In this document: positions 43,345 through 51,593 of the stretch, one piece after another
Layout of the letters: each line of letters opens with the position of its first letter
Numbering within the stretch: the stretch's first letter is position 1
Source: Actinomadura nitritigenes
GTDB taxonomy: Bacteria; Actinomycetota; Actinomycetes; Streptosporangiales; Streptosporangiaceae
DNA: 64,000 bases
Assembly: GCF_017573545.1 (NCBI RefSeq)
Contig: NZ_JAGEOK010000025.1
Location: forward strand, 105,538-169,537
Direction of reading: 5' to 3'
The notes under the pieces: model-generated
The model's input: the letters and a program-made list of their open reading frames with translations, nothing else
What the model was told of the DNA's origin: nothing
Database searches by the model: none
Made by a program: the position numbers and the translations under genes

Positions 43345-44277
43345 CTACCTCGCCTCCTCGCGCGAGACGCGCAGGTAGACGGCGGAGAACACCATCAGGA
43401 CGAGCATCAGCATCAGGCCGAGCGCGCCGCCGCCGCCGAAATTGGTGAAGTTGAACGCGTACTGGTACATCAGGTACGCGACGGTGACGGTGGAGCCCTC
43501 GGGGCCGCCGCCGGTCAGCAGGTACGGCTCGATGAACACCTGCATCGTCGCGATGATCTGCAGGAGCAGCATCACCAGCAGGATCAGCCGGGTCTGCGGG
43601 ATCGTGATGTGCCGGATCCGGCGGAACAGCCCGGCCCCGTCCAGCTCCGCCGCCTCGTACAGCTCGCCGGGGATGCTCTGCAGCGCGGCCAGGTAGATCA
43701 GCGTCCCGCTGCCGAGGTTCATCCACGTCGACACGATCACCAGCGAGATCAGCGCGGTGCCGGTCGAGTCGAGCCAGCTCAGCCCCGGCAGGTGGGCGGC
43801 GTGCAGGATCTGGTTGAACAGGCCGGGCCCGGGGTCGTAGAACCACTTGAACAGCAGCACCGCGACCGCCGGGGGCAGCATCACCGGCAGGTACACGACG
43901 AACCGCAGGTAGGCGCGGGCGTGCTTCAGCTCGTTCAGGACGATCGCGATGGCGAACGGGACCACGTACCCGACGATCAGTGCGAGCAGGGTGAACTCCG
44001 CCGTGTTGACCCACGCGTCCACGAACCCGGGGTCGGCGAGCACGGTGCGGAAGTTGTCGAACCCGACCCAGCGCGCCTCGCCGACGAAGTTCGTCTTCTG
44101 GAAGCTGAGCAGCACCTCGCGGACGATCGGGCACCAGGAGAAGAACGCGAAGCAGATCAGCGCCCCGCACAGGAACCCGTACGCGGTCAGGTTGCGCTTC
44201 ACGGTGCGCCGGGTGCGCGAGGGGCGCCGCCGCGACCGGGCGGCGGCGGGGCGGACGAGCGTCCGCGCTGTGGTCAT
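43345..44277 (-). CDS. Sugar ABC transporter permease (MalF type)
   Basis: The 310-residue partner permease has six hydrophobic segments and the EAA motif ELYEAAELDGAGLFRRIRHITIP. The N-terminus is basic, then LTAYGFLCGALICFAFFSWCP begins the first helix. Together with the MalG-type protein it forms the membrane channel for the sugar bound by the lipoprotein encoded upstream. ATG 44277. Confidence 0.92.
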   Translation of the reverse strand: MTTARTLVRPAAARSRRRPSRTRRTVKRNLTAYGFLCGALICFAFFSWCPIVREVLLSFQKTNFVGEARWVGFDNFRTVLADPGFVDAWVNTAEFTLLALIVGYVVPFAIAIVLNELKHARAYLRFVVYLPVMLPPAVAVLLFKWFYDPGPGLFNQILHAAHLPGLSWLDSTGTALISLVIVSTWMNLGSGTLIYLAALQSIPGELYEAAELDGAGLFRRIRHITIPQTRLILLVMLLLQIIATMQVFIEPYLLTGGGPEGSTVTVAYLMYQYAFNFTNFGGGGALGLMLMLVLMVFSAVYLRVSREEAR

Positions 44278-44353
44278 CTGTCACTCCAGGTGTGGGACGG
44301 CGGGTCCGGGGCGTCGGCGCGGTGCGCGCACCGGCGCCCCGGAGGTGCGGGCG

Positions 44354-45718
44354 TCAGCTTCCCGATCGCGCGAGCGCGGCGTCGGCCTTCTTCCGCGCGT
44401 CCGCGAGGAGCTGGTCGATGTTCGCGTCACGCCTGGTCAGCACGGCCTGGACGACCGAGTCGAGGATCGTGTAGAGCTGCTGGGCCTGCGGCGGCTCCAG
44501 CTTCCCGGGCACCCTGGCGTAGGCGTCCTCGTACGGCTTGAAGTTCGCGACGGGCAGGTTCGCGGCGTCCGCGCGCAGCCGCCGGTCCTTCTCCCCCGTC
44601 GCGTTCTGGCCGAACAGCTTCGGCTGCGGGATGCCGACGGGCCGGCCGTCCTTGGCGGCCCGCGCGTAGTTCAGTTGGCCCTGGCCGGGGGTGAGCGCGT
44701 AGTAGTCGAGCCACATCAGCCCGGCCTTGATCTTCTCCGGGGACGCCTTGGGGCTGAACAGGTAGCCGTCGCCGCCCATCAGCGTGCCGGCCGAGCCGGG
44801 GATCGGCGCCATCCCGTAGTCCTCGTACTCGCCCTTGAACTGGTCGACCAGCGCGGTCGCGTTGTCGGGGGCGCCGAGGTACATGCCGAGCTTCCCGGCC
44901 GCCATCATCCGCTGCACGTCGGCGTCGACGAGCAGCTGCTTGCTGCCCATCGAGTCGTCCGTCCAGCGCATGTCCTTGAGGTTCTGCAGGACGGCCTTGC
45001 CCTGCGGGCTGTCGAACGCCGTCTTCTTGCCGTCGGCGGTGACCATGTCGCCGCCCTGGCTGTAGATCGAGGTGGCGAAGTGCCAGCCGCCCTGGTTCTT
45101 GGCGCTGAACTCGGCGTACCCCACGGTTCCGTCGCCGAGAGCGCTGATCCTCTTGGCGTCCTCGCGGACCTCCGCCCACGTCGCGGGCGGCCGGTCGGGG
45201 TCGAGACCGGCCTTCTTGAACAGGGTCCGGTTGTAGAACAGGCCCATCGAGTAGTTCTGCCGGGGCAGGCCGTAGACCTTGCCGCCGTCCTTGAAGACCT
45301 TCTCGACGGCCGGGTCGACGTTCGGGTACTGCTTGGACTGCCCGATGTACGGGGTGATGTCGGCGGCCTGGCCGTTGGCGATGATGCCGCGCACGTCGGT
45401 GAAGTAGACGTAGTAGACGTCCTCCATCTGCCCGCCCGCCAGCTTCGCCTGGAAGGTGTTCGGGTCGATGCAGGGGAAGGCGTCCTTGCCGACGACCGTG
45501 ATGTTGGGATGCAGCTTCTGGAACGCGGCGACGTCCTCCAGCCACTCCTTGCGCTGCGCGGCCTGGCTCTTGGCCGGCATGCAGCCGACCGTGATCGACA
45601 CCTTGGTGCCGGCGTCCAGGGGCGAGGTGTCCTTGCCACCGGAGCCGTTCCCGCCGCAGCCGGCGACGGTGGCGCCGAGGGCCGCGGCGAGCGCGGTGGC
45701 GAGAATCCGGGATCTCAT
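44354..45718 (-). CDS. Sugar ABC transporter substrate-binding lipoprotein
   Basis: The 454-residue extracellular solute-binding protein (family 1) starts at ATG 45718 with AGGAGGG upstream. Signal peptide and lipobox: ATALAAALGATVAGCGG. YYVYFTDVRGIIANGQAADITPYI, VYGLPRQNYSMGLFYNRTLF and a DGYLFSPKASPE segment are typical of sugar-binding proteins. Residues Trp/Tyr along the fold would stack on sugar rings. It begins the operon, behind a clear promoter that overlaps possible LacI half-sites. Confidence 0.92.
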   Translation of the reverse strand: MRSRILATALAAALGATVAGCGGNGSGGKDTSPLDAGTKVSITVGCMPAKSQAAQRKEWLEDVAAFQKLHPNITVVGKDAFPCIDPNTFQAKLAGGQMEDVYYVYFTDVRGIIANGQAADITPYIGQSKQYPNVDPAVEKVFKDGGKVYGLPRQNYSMGLFYNRTLFKKAGLDPDRPPATWAEVREDAKRISALGDGTVGYAEFSAKNQGGWHFATSIYSQGGDMVTADGKKTAFDSPQGKAVLQNLKDMRWTDDSMGSKQLLVDADVQRMMAAGKLGMYLGAPDNATALVDQFKGEYEDYGMAPIPGSAGTLMGGDGYLFSPKASPEKIKAGLMWLDYYALTPGQGQLNYARAAKDGRPVGIPQPKLFGQNATGEKDRRLRADAANLPVANFKPYEDAYARVPGKLEPPQAQQLYTILDSVVQAVLTRRDANIDQLLADARKKADAALARSGS

Positions 45719-45759
45719 GGGGGTTCCCTCCTGGGCCGTTGGGTCGGCCGATTGCGAGG

Positions 45760-45788
45760 AACATACAGAGACCAACATCACAGTGCAA
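45760..45788 (-). promoter_or_regulatory. Promoter of the sugar-uptake operon
   Basis: On the minus strand -35 TTGCAC (45788-45783) and -10 TATGTT (45765-45760) are separated by 17 bp, giving a start near 45753 and a leader of about 35 bases before the binding-protein ATG. Just upstream, CTTGC (45810-45806) followed by the palindrome GAATATTC (45805-45798) may be an operator half-site for the LacI-type regulator. Confidence 0.65.
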
Positions 45789-45857
45789 TAGATGAATGAA
45801 TATTCGCAAGAAGTCGACAAGACCAAGAATTCAACGCGAAAGCGCCCGCAGAACGAC

Positions 45858-45886
45858 GAAAGCCGCCCTGCGCGAGGGCGGCTTTC
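45858..45886 (-). terminator. Terminator of the lacI gene
   Basis: Arms GAAAGCCGCCCT (45858-45869) and AGGGCGGCTTTC (45875-45886) form a 12-bp stem with a 5-base loop, placed between the lacI stop codon and the promoter of the uptake operon. Confidence 0.7.
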
Positions 45887-45909
45887 GGACAGTCCGGATG
45901 GGGCGCGGA

Positions 45910-46926
45910 TCAGGCGTGCGCGGTCCTGACCCGCGCGGTGGACGCGCGCACGACCAGCTCGGGCTCGTAGAGCAGTTCCTCCGCCGCGACCGGCCCGCCC
46001 TCCACCTGGCTCACCAGCAGCGTCACGGCGGCGCGCCCGATCGACTCGATGGGCTGCCGGACGGTGGTGAGCGGCGGGTTCACGCAATTCATGAACGCCG
46101 AGTCGTCATAGCCCACGACCGAAACGTCGTCCGGCACCGCCATGCCGAGCCGCCGCACGGCGCGGATGACGCCGAGCGCGAGGGGGTCGCTGGCGCAGAT
46201 GACGCCGGTGACGCCGTCGCGGATCAGCCGTCCGGTGACGGCCTGGCCGCCTTCCAGGGAGAACATGCTGCGCCGCACCCACGCGCCGGGCAGGTCGACG
46301 CCGGCGCGCTCGGCCGCGGCGCGGGCGGCGGCGAGCTTGCGGTTGGACGGCACGTGGTCCTCGGGCCCGAGGACCATGCCGATGCGCTCGTGGCCGAGCG
46401 ACAGCAGGTGCGCGAACGCCTGCTCGGCGGCGACGGCGTCGTCCGTCGACGCCTGCGGGAAGCTGAGCTTCTCGCTGGCCGCGTTGACCAGCACGACGGG
46501 CAGCCGCACGTCCTGCAGCCGGTGGTAGTGATCGTGCGGGGCGTCCGCCTCGGCGTACAGCCCGCCCGCGAAGATCACCCCGGACGCCTGCTGCTGCAGG
46601 AGCATCTCCACGTAGTCGGCCTCCGACAGGCCGCCCGGCGTCAGCGTGCACAGCACCGGTGTGAACCCGCGCTGGGCGAGCGCGCCGCCGACCACCTCGG
46701 CCAGCGCGGGGAAGATCGGGTTGCCGAGCTCCGGGAGGACCAGGCCGACCAGCCGGGCCCGCTCGCCGCGCAGCTGCGTCGGGCGCTCGTAGCCCAGCAC
46801 GTCCAGCGCGGTCAGCACGGCGGCGCGGGTCGCGTCGGAGACGCCCGGCTTGTCGTTCAGGACCCGGCTGACGGTGGCCTCGCTGACCCCGACCTTCTTG
46901 GCGACCTCGGCCAGTCGACGTGTCAT
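45910..46926 (-). CDS. LacI family transcriptional regulator
   Basis: The 338-residue repressor has an N-terminal helix-turn-helix RLAEVAKKVGVSEATVSRVLND with hinge, then a periplasmic-binding-protein-like effector domain (LVGLVLPELGNPIFPALAEVV, GVICASDPLALGVIRAVRRLG, SVVGYDDSAF). It should control the neighbouring sugar locus in response to an imported oligosaccharide. ATG 46926 lies six bases after a TATAGT -10, so the mRNA is probably leaderless; a seven-residue extension upstream is possible but not needed. A GCAA-N5-TTGC dyad lies just upstream, suggesting autoregulation. Confidence 0.92.
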   Translation of the reverse strand: MTRRLAEVAKKVGVSEATVSRVLNDKPGVSDATRAAVLTALDVLGYERPTQLRGERARLVGLVLPELGNPIFPALAEVVGGALAQRGFTPVLCTLTPGGLSEADYVEMLLQQQASGVIFAGGLYAEADAPHDHYHRLQDVRLPVVLVNAASEKLSFPQASTDDAVAAEQAFAHLLSLGHERIGMVLGPEDHVPSNRKLAAARAAAERAGVDLPGAWVRRSMFSLEGGQAVTGRLIRDGVTGVICASDPLALGVIRAVRRLGMAVPDDVSVVGYDDSAFMNCVNPPLTTVRQPIESIGRAAVTLLVSQVEGGPVAAEELLYEPELVVRASTARVRTAHA

Positions 46927-46932
46927 GCCGCA

Positions 46933-46938
46933 ACTATA
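46933..46938 (-). promoter_or_regulatory. -10 hexamer of lacI (leaderless)
   Basis: TATAGT on the minus strand lies six bases before ATG 46926, predicting transcription from the start codon. It is followed upstream by the GCAA-N5-TTGC dyad, so bound repressor would block this promoter. Confidence 0.6.
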
Positions 46939-46950
46939 CGACGCCACCTT

Positions 46951-46963
46951 GCAAACCGCTTGC
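46951..46963. promoter_or_regulatory. LacI-type operator
   Basis: GCAAACCGCTTGC is a dyad with GCAA and TTGC arms around five bases. Its arms resemble TTGCAA/CTTGC half-sites of actinomycete MalR-type regulators. It lies in the -35 region of the lacI gene. Confidence 0.5.
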
Positions 46964-47078
46964 GTTTCTTGCGGCCCGCCCTCCGCATTCCGACACGGTC
47001 GCGCCCCTGCTCTCTCAAGCCGCCCTGGAGGTGGAACCCGGCTGAAAAAGCCGCGGAAGGCCAGACCTCAACCACAGG

Positions 47079-47239
47079 CCACGGGCAGGCACGCGGAGCG
47101 AGCGCCAGCGAGCGGAGCGAGCGCCAGCGAGCGCAGCGGGCATGCCCGACGGCCGGCAGGCTGTTTCGCGCGGAGCTCCTGCGGAGCGCGAAACAGCCTG
47201 CCGGCCGTGACGGGGGTTCCAGGGGGTCGCCCCCTGGGG
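47079..47239 (-). repeat. Intergenic hairpin repeat, copy A (after leuA)
   Basis: Read on the minus strand from the leuA stop: a short hairpin (47237-47219), GGAACCCCCGT, a perfect 21-bp stem (47206-47186 with 47171-47151) with a 14-base loop, then CGGGCATGCCCGCTGCGC and a Cys/Gly-codon-like GCTCGC tract with a 19-bp tandem duplication (47094-47131). The order matches copy C at 62259-62420, with a different but equally perfect stem. The whole 313-base gap between leuA and lacI otherwise holds only the lacI promoter. Confidence 0.85.
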
Positions 47240-48943
47240 CTAGCCGCGCGCTACTCGGTTGACGGCGGAGAGCATGGCCTTCAGGGAGGCGGTGACGATG
47301 TTGCCGTCGATGCCGACGCCCCACACCGTCGTGCCGTTGACGTCGCACTCGACGTACGCGGCGGCGCGCGCGTCGCCGCCCGCGCTCATCGCGTGCTCGG
47401 CGTAGTCCAGCACCCGCACGCCGATCCCGACGGACGCGAGCGCGTCCTCGAACGCCGACACCGGGCCGTTCCCGACGCCCTCGATCTCGCGGATCTCGCC
47501 GTCCACGCGGACGTCGCAGCTGAGCACGTCCTTCTCGTCGACGCGGGACGTGGCGCGGTGCGCCAGCAGCCCGGCGCGCGGGCCGTTGGCGAGGAACTCC
47601 TCCTCGAAGATCTCCCACATCCGCTCGGGCGTGACCTCGCCGCCCTGGTCGTCGGTGTGCTCCTGCACCACGCGGGAGAACTCGATCTGCAGCCGGCGCG
47701 GCAGCTCCAGCGAGTGCTCGGTCTTCATGATGTAGGCGACGCCGCCCTTGCCGGACTGGCTGTTGACCCGGATGACGGCCTCGTAGGTGCGGCCGACGTC
47801 GTGCGGGTCGATCGGCAGGTACGGGACCTCCCAGCGGTAGTCGTCCACCGGTGTCCCGGCGGCCTCGGCGTCCCGCTTGAGGTGGTCGAAGCCCTTGTTG
47901 ATGGCGTCCTGGTGCGAGCCGGAGAAGGCGGTGTAGACCAGGTCGCCGCCGTAGGGGTGCCGCTCGTGCACGGGCAGCTGGTTGCAGTACTCGACCGTCC
48001 GGCGGATCTCATCGATGTCGGAGAAGTCGATCTGCGGGTCGACGCCCTGGGTGAACAGGTTCAGGCCGAGGGTGACCAGGCACACGTTGCCGGTGCGCTC
48101 GCCGTTGCCGAACAGGCAGCCCTCGATGCGGTCGGCGCCCGCCATGTAGCCGAGCTCGGCGGCGGCGACGGCCGTGCCGCGGTCGTTGTGCGGGTGCAGC
48201 GACAGGACGACCGAGTCCCGGTAGGCCAGGTTCCGGTTCATCCACTCGATCTGGTCGGCGTAGATGTTCGGCGTCGCCATCTCCACCGTCGCCGGCAGGT
48301 TGACGATGACCTTCCTGTCCGGCGTCGGCTTCCACACGTCGTTGACGGCGTTGCAGACCTCGACCGCGTACTCCAGCTCGGTGCCGGTGAACGACTCCGG
48401 CGAGTACTCGAAGTAGATCTCGGTGTCGCCCATGTCCTCGGCGAGCTTCGCGCACAGCTTCGCGCCCTCGACCGCGATGGCGGTGATGCCGTCCTTGTCC
48501 TGCCCGAACACCACGCGGCGCTGCAGCGTGCTGGTCGAGTTGTACAGGTGGACGATCGCCTGCTTGGCGCCGCGCACCGCCTCGAAGGTCCGCTCGATCA
48601 GCTCGGGGCGCGCCTGCGTCAGGACCTGGATCACCACGTCGCCGGGGATCCGGTCCTCTTCGATGATCTGCCGGACGAAGTCGTAGTCGGTCTGGCTGGC
48701 CGCCGGGAAGCCGACCTCGATCTCCTTGTAGCCCATCCGTACCAGCAGCTCGAACATCTTGAGCTTGCGGTGCGCGTCCATCGGGTCGATCAGTGCCTGG
48801 TTGCCGTCCCGCAGGTCGACCGCGCACCAGCGGGGCGCCTCGGTGATGACCTTGTCCGGCCAGGTCCGGTCCGTCAGCTTGACCGGAGTGAACGGCCGGT
48901 AGCGCTCGAACGGCATGCCGGAAGACTGCTGTCGCGGATACAT
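47240..48943 (-). CDS. leuA: 2-isopropylmalate synthase
   Basis: The 567-residue enzyme condenses acetyl-CoA with 2-oxoisovalerate, the first step of leucine synthesis. Catalytic HMGL-like barrel: VDLRDGNQALIDPM, EIEVGFPAASQTDYDFVR, LSLHPHNDRGTAVAAAELGYMAGADRIEG (metal His) and GNGERTGN. C-terminal LeuA dimer/regulatory domain (about 435-567) binds leucine for feedback inhibition. This is the long actinobacterial form. ATG 48943 was chosen (MYPRQQSSGMPF). Upstream is a Leu-rich leader peptide with an overlapping hairpin, so transcription attenuation by leucine supply is expected. Confidence 0.96.
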   Translation of the reverse strand: MYPRQQSSGMPFERYRPFTPVKLTDRTWPDKVITEAPRWCAVDLRDGNQALIDPMDAHRKLKMFELLVRMGYKEIEVGFPAASQTDYDFVRQIIEEDRIPGDVVIQVLTQARPELIERTFEAVRGAKQAIVHLYNSTSTLQRRVVFGQDKDGITAIAVEGAKLCAKLAEDMGDTEIYFEYSPESFTGTELEYAVEVCNAVNDVWKPTPDRKVIVNLPATVEMATPNIYADQIEWMNRNLAYRDSVVLSLHPHNDRGTAVAAAELGYMAGADRIEGCLFGNGERTGNVCLVTLGLNLFTQGVDPQIDFSDIDEIRRTVEYCNQLPVHERHPYGGDLVYTAFSGSHQDAINKGFDHLKRDAEAAGTPVDDYRWEVPYLPIDPHDVGRTYEAVIRVNSQSGKGGVAYIMKTEHSLELPRRLQIEFSRVVQEHTDDQGGEVTPERMWEIFEEEFLANGPRAGLLAHRATSRVDEKDVLSCDVRVDGEIREIEGVGNGPVSAFEDALASVGIGVRVLDYAEHAMSAGGDARAAAYVECDVNGTTVWGVGIDGNIVTASLKAMLSAVNRVARG

Positions 48944-48994
48944 CCGATGTGATCCCTCTGCTCGAACCTCACGGCCGACGTCCATAACGAAGTC

Positions 48995-49036
48995 CCGCAG
49001 CGAGGGAGCCGACCTTGTTACAGGCCCCCGCTGCGG
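48995..49036 (-). promoter_or_regulatory. leuA attenuator hairpin
   Basis: On the minus strand CCGCAGCG (49036-49029) overlaps the end of the leader peptide frame and pairs with CGCTGCGG (49002-48995), followed by GACTTCGTTAT. A ribosome stalled at the Leu codons about 15 bases upstream would change this pairing. This is the usual layout of actinobacterial leuA attenuators. Confidence 0.7.
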
Positions 49037-49116
49037 CCGCTAAGGAGGAGCAGCTCACGCAACACGTCTGTCAACGTAACAGACGACGTCCCAGTTACGG
49101 AAACCATCGTCCGCAT
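49018..49116 (-). CDS. leuL: leuA leader peptide
   Basis: A 32-codon frame (or 29 codons from the inner ATG at 49107) ends LRELLLLSGRSGGL and a TAA stop. Four consecutive Leu codons (CTG CTC CTC CTT) and two nearby Leu codons make it a leucine sensor. It ends 75 bases before leuA and overlaps the attenuator stem. Such peptides control transcription of leuA by ribosome stalling when Leu-tRNA is scarce. Confidence 0.85.
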   Translation of the reverse strand: MRTMVSVTGTSSVTLTDVLRELLLLSGRSGGL

Positions 49117-49187
49117 ACTGAGACACCAAGGGCCCCTGACGTCTCCTCCAACGACGCCCGGCCCACCGCGCATTCCCGGCAGCCGTG

Positions 49188-49964
49188 TCAGGGGACGAGC
49201 ACGGACAGGCAGGTCACGCAGCCCTCCAGCGCCTCGAACTCGCTGATGTCGACGCTGGTCACCCGCAGCCCGTCCGCGGCGAACTGCGCCGCCGTGCGCG
49301 GCGCGGACGCCGCCATCAGCACGTGGTCGGGGCCGAGCAGCACCACGTGCGCGCCCGCCGGCTCCGGGACGACCCGGATGAACGGCAGCACCGAGGTGTC
49401 CACCATCTCCGGCACCCCGACGAGGCTGCCGTCGGGCAGCGCCGTCATCGCGGACTTCAAGTGCAGGCACCCCCGGGTGTCGACGGGCACCACCCGCCGC
49501 CCGCCCAGCAGGTGGGCGAGCTGGCAGATGCCCTCCTCGTTGGTGCGCGCGCCGCGCCCGACGTACACGGTGTCGCCGACGCACAGCACGTCCCCGCCGT
49601 CCAGGGTGCCCGGCGCCTTGATCCGCTCGACCCGCAGCCCGAGCTCGCGCACCGCCTGCTCGGTGCCGGCCGTCTCGCCGCGCCGGAGCGTCTCCCCCGA
49701 CCTGCCGAGCACCGCCAGGTCGCCGCACACCACCACCGTGTCCTCGACGAACACCGCGTCCGGATGGTCGTCGGCCGGCGGCACCGCCCGCACGTGCCGC
49801 CCGGACGCCCGCAGCGCCGCGACGTACGCCTCGTGCTGCCGCGCGGCGAGCGCCGTGTCGACCGGCCGGCGCCCGATGTGCGTGACGATCCCCTCGGCGA
49901 GGCGCGGCCCCGGCGGCCGCACGAGGGCCGTGCCGGGACCGGGCAGGGTATCGGCGGGCTCCAT
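49188..49964 (-). CDS. Dimethylargininase (DDAH)-like amidinotransferase-fold hydrolase
   Basis: The 258-residue protein of the guanidino-group-modifying superfamily hydrolyses dimethylarginine to citrulline and dimethylamine, or a similar guanidino substrate. DAVFVEDTVVVC holds the acidic pair, GTLDGGDVL the substrate loop, GCLHLKSAM the catalytic His and EGCVTCLSV the nucleophilic Cys near the C-terminus. ATG 49964 is one base after the stop of the upstream TerB-like gene, so the two are probably co-transcribed. Confidence 0.85.
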   Translation of the reverse strand: MEPADTLPGPGTALVRPPGPRLAEGIVTHIGRRPVDTALAARQHEAYVAALRASGRHVRAVPPADDHPDAVFVEDTVVVCGDLAVLGRSGETLRRGETAGTEQAVRELGLRVERIKAPGTLDGGDVLCVGDTVYVGRGARTNEEGICQLAHLLGGRRVVPVDTRGCLHLKSAMTALPDGSLVGVPEMVDTSVLPFIRVVPEPAGAHVVLLGPDHVLMAASAPRTAAQFAADGLRVTSVDISEFEALEGCVTCLSVLVP

Positions 49965-49965
49965 G

Positions 49966-50577
49966 TCAGCGGGACGCCCCCTCGGTGGTGACGATCACGC
50001 CCAGCGCGTACGCGCGGGACATGCCGAGCAGCTCGGCGACGGCGTGCAGCGCCTGCCGCTCCCCCTCGTCGAGCGGGCCGTCCGCCAGCGCGATGCGGAC
50101 GGCCTCGGCGAGGAACCACTCCTTCGCCTCCACGGCGAGATGGGCGCCCGCCCGCTCGACCTCCTGGCCCAGGAACACCGGCGCCACCACCAGATCGGCG
50201 TCGATGGCGTCGTCGTCGTAGCCGGGCTCTCCGTAGCGGGTGACGGTCTCGATCGCGCGGGCGCGGGCCGCCTCGTCCTGCGGCGCGCCCGAGCGCAGCA
50301 CCAGCGCCGCGGCGGCGCGCATGCCGGCGGGCAGCGCCGCCGCCATCTGCTGCGCGGTCGGCGCCCGCAGCACCGACACCGGGAAGCGGCCGCGGCACGA
50401 GCGGCACTCCACCGCGTGCCCGAGCCGCCACAGCGGGATCAGCGGCACGAAGAACGGGCTGAACCAGCGCCGCGCGGCCCGCCTCCGATAGGCGCGGTCG
50501 CCACCGCACTGCGGGCAGTGGAACGTGCCCTCGCCCACCGTGCGGAAGACGACCGTCAGCCCGAAAACGAGCAACAC
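49966..50577 (-). CDS. Zinc-ribbon, TerB-like domain protein
   Basis: The 203-residue protein has an N-terminal hydrophobic start, a zinc ribbon (CPQCGGD ... CRSC, residues about 21-62) with a hydrophobic hairpin FSPFFVPLIPLWRLG between, then a helical C-terminal part with AVRIALADGPLDEGERQALHAVAELLGM, which resembles TerB/DnaJ-like acidic-binding helices. Function unknown; TerB relatives are linked to metal stress. GTG 50577 has GGAG upstream. It precedes the DDAH gene by one base. Confidence 0.7.
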   Translation of the reverse strand: MLLVFGLTVVFRTVGEGTFHCPQCGGDRAYRRRAARRWFSPFFVPLIPLWRLGHAVECRSCRGRFPVSVLRAPTAQQMAAALPAGMRAAAALVLRSGAPQDEAARARAIETVTRYGEPGYDDDAIDADLVVAPVFLGQEVERAGAHLAVEAKEWFLAEAVRIALADGPLDEGERQALHAVAELLGMSRAYALGVIVTTEGASR

Positions 50578-50666
50578 CGGGGCTCTCCTCCCAAAACGGA
50601 CTTCGCTCCAAAGTACCGACCCGGCGCCGCCGACGTGGCCGTCCCGGCGAACCGGGCCGCTCCGTT

Positions 50667-50672
50667 TACGCT
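50667..50672 (+). promoter_or_regulatory. -10 hexamer of a leaderless promoter
   Basis: TACGCT six bases before ATG 50679, with no Shine-Dalgarno in between. The same hexamer and spacing occur before 52706. Confidence 0.5.
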
Positions 50673-50678
50673 GGGTTC

Positions 50679-51581
50679 ATGACCGGTGACCTGGGTTCCG
50701 ACGCCGGCCGCGCGCGGCCGCGGCCGTCCTTCCTGCCGCCCGAGGGGGCCCCGCCGGACGCGGTGCCCGCCGATCCCGGCCCGCCGCCGGCGCCGCCCGC
50801 GCCGCCGCGCCGCGCCGGCTGGGACCTCGCCGTGATCGCCGCCTCCGCCGTCCTGGTGGTGTCGGCGTTCCTGCCGTGGGCGCACGCCCAGACCGTCCTC
50901 GACCTGTTCGGCCGGTCCCTCGTCCGCGACCAGGGCAGCGTGGCCGGTATCGACGCCGACAACCTCGTCCTCGCGGTCCCCGTGCTGGCGGTGGTGGCGA
51001 TCGTGATGGCGTTCTGGAACCTGGTCTCCCGGGACCCGCGGATCGGCGCGCTCGCCGCCGTCCCGGCCGTGCTGTCGCTGGTCACCTGCGGCATCTTCGT
51101 GCTGCGGCTCGGCCACGTGCCCGACCGCATGCCGAACTACGGCCTGAACCTCACCTACCAGGTCAGCCTCCGCTACGGCTGGTTCCTGGCGGTCGCGATG
51201 AGCCTGCTGCTGGCCGTCTTCAGCCTCGTCCGCCCCATTTCCGACCGGCTGGCGGGCAGGGACGGGCAGGGGCAGGAGTACGCGGCGCAGCAGTACGCGG
51301 CGGCGCAGCAGTACGCGGAGCAGCAGCGGTACTGGGCCGAGCAGGGCGCCGCGTGGCCCGAGGAGGGACATGCCTGGGGCCAGGCCCCTGAGGAAGCGCG
51401 GTCCTGGGGGCAGAGCCACGAGGAGCCGCAGGCATGGGGCCAGGGGGAAGCGCAGGGCCAGGGGGACGCGCAGGGTCCCGAGGACGCGCAGGTCCGGGAG
51501 CGCGACGCCGATGAGCCGCACCCCGACCAGCGGCCCTCCGGCGCACCCGTCCGCCCGTCGCCGCAGCCGGAACAGGAGTGA
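50679..51581 (+). CDS. Membrane protein with Gln/Glu-rich tail
   Basis: The 300-residue protein has a Pro/Ala-rich N-terminus, four hydrophobic helices (about residues 48-66, 91-110, 120-145, 168-190) and a long cytoplasmic tail rich in Gln, Ala, Glu and Trp with QYAAAQQYAEQQRYWAEQ and repeated AWGQ/SWGQ units. No known domain is recognised. A -10 hexamer six bases upstream supports ATG 50679. It converges with era. Confidence 0.7.
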   Translation: MTGDLGSDAGRARPRPSFLPPEGAPPDAVPADPGPPPAPPAPPRRAGWDLAVIAASAVLVVSAFLPWAHAQTVLDLFGRSLVRDQGSVAGIDADNLVLAVPVLAVVAIVMAFWNLVSRDPRIGALAAVPAVLSLVTCGIFVLRLGHVPDRMPNYGLNLTYQVSLRYGWFLAVAMSLLLAVFSLVRPISDRLAGRDGQGQEYAAQQYAAAQQYAEQQRYWAEQGAAWPEEGHAWGQAPEEARSWGQSHEEPQAWGQGEAQGQGDAQGPEDAQVRERDADEPHPDQRPSGAPVRPSPQPEQE

Positions 51582-51593
51582 GCACCGCACCGG

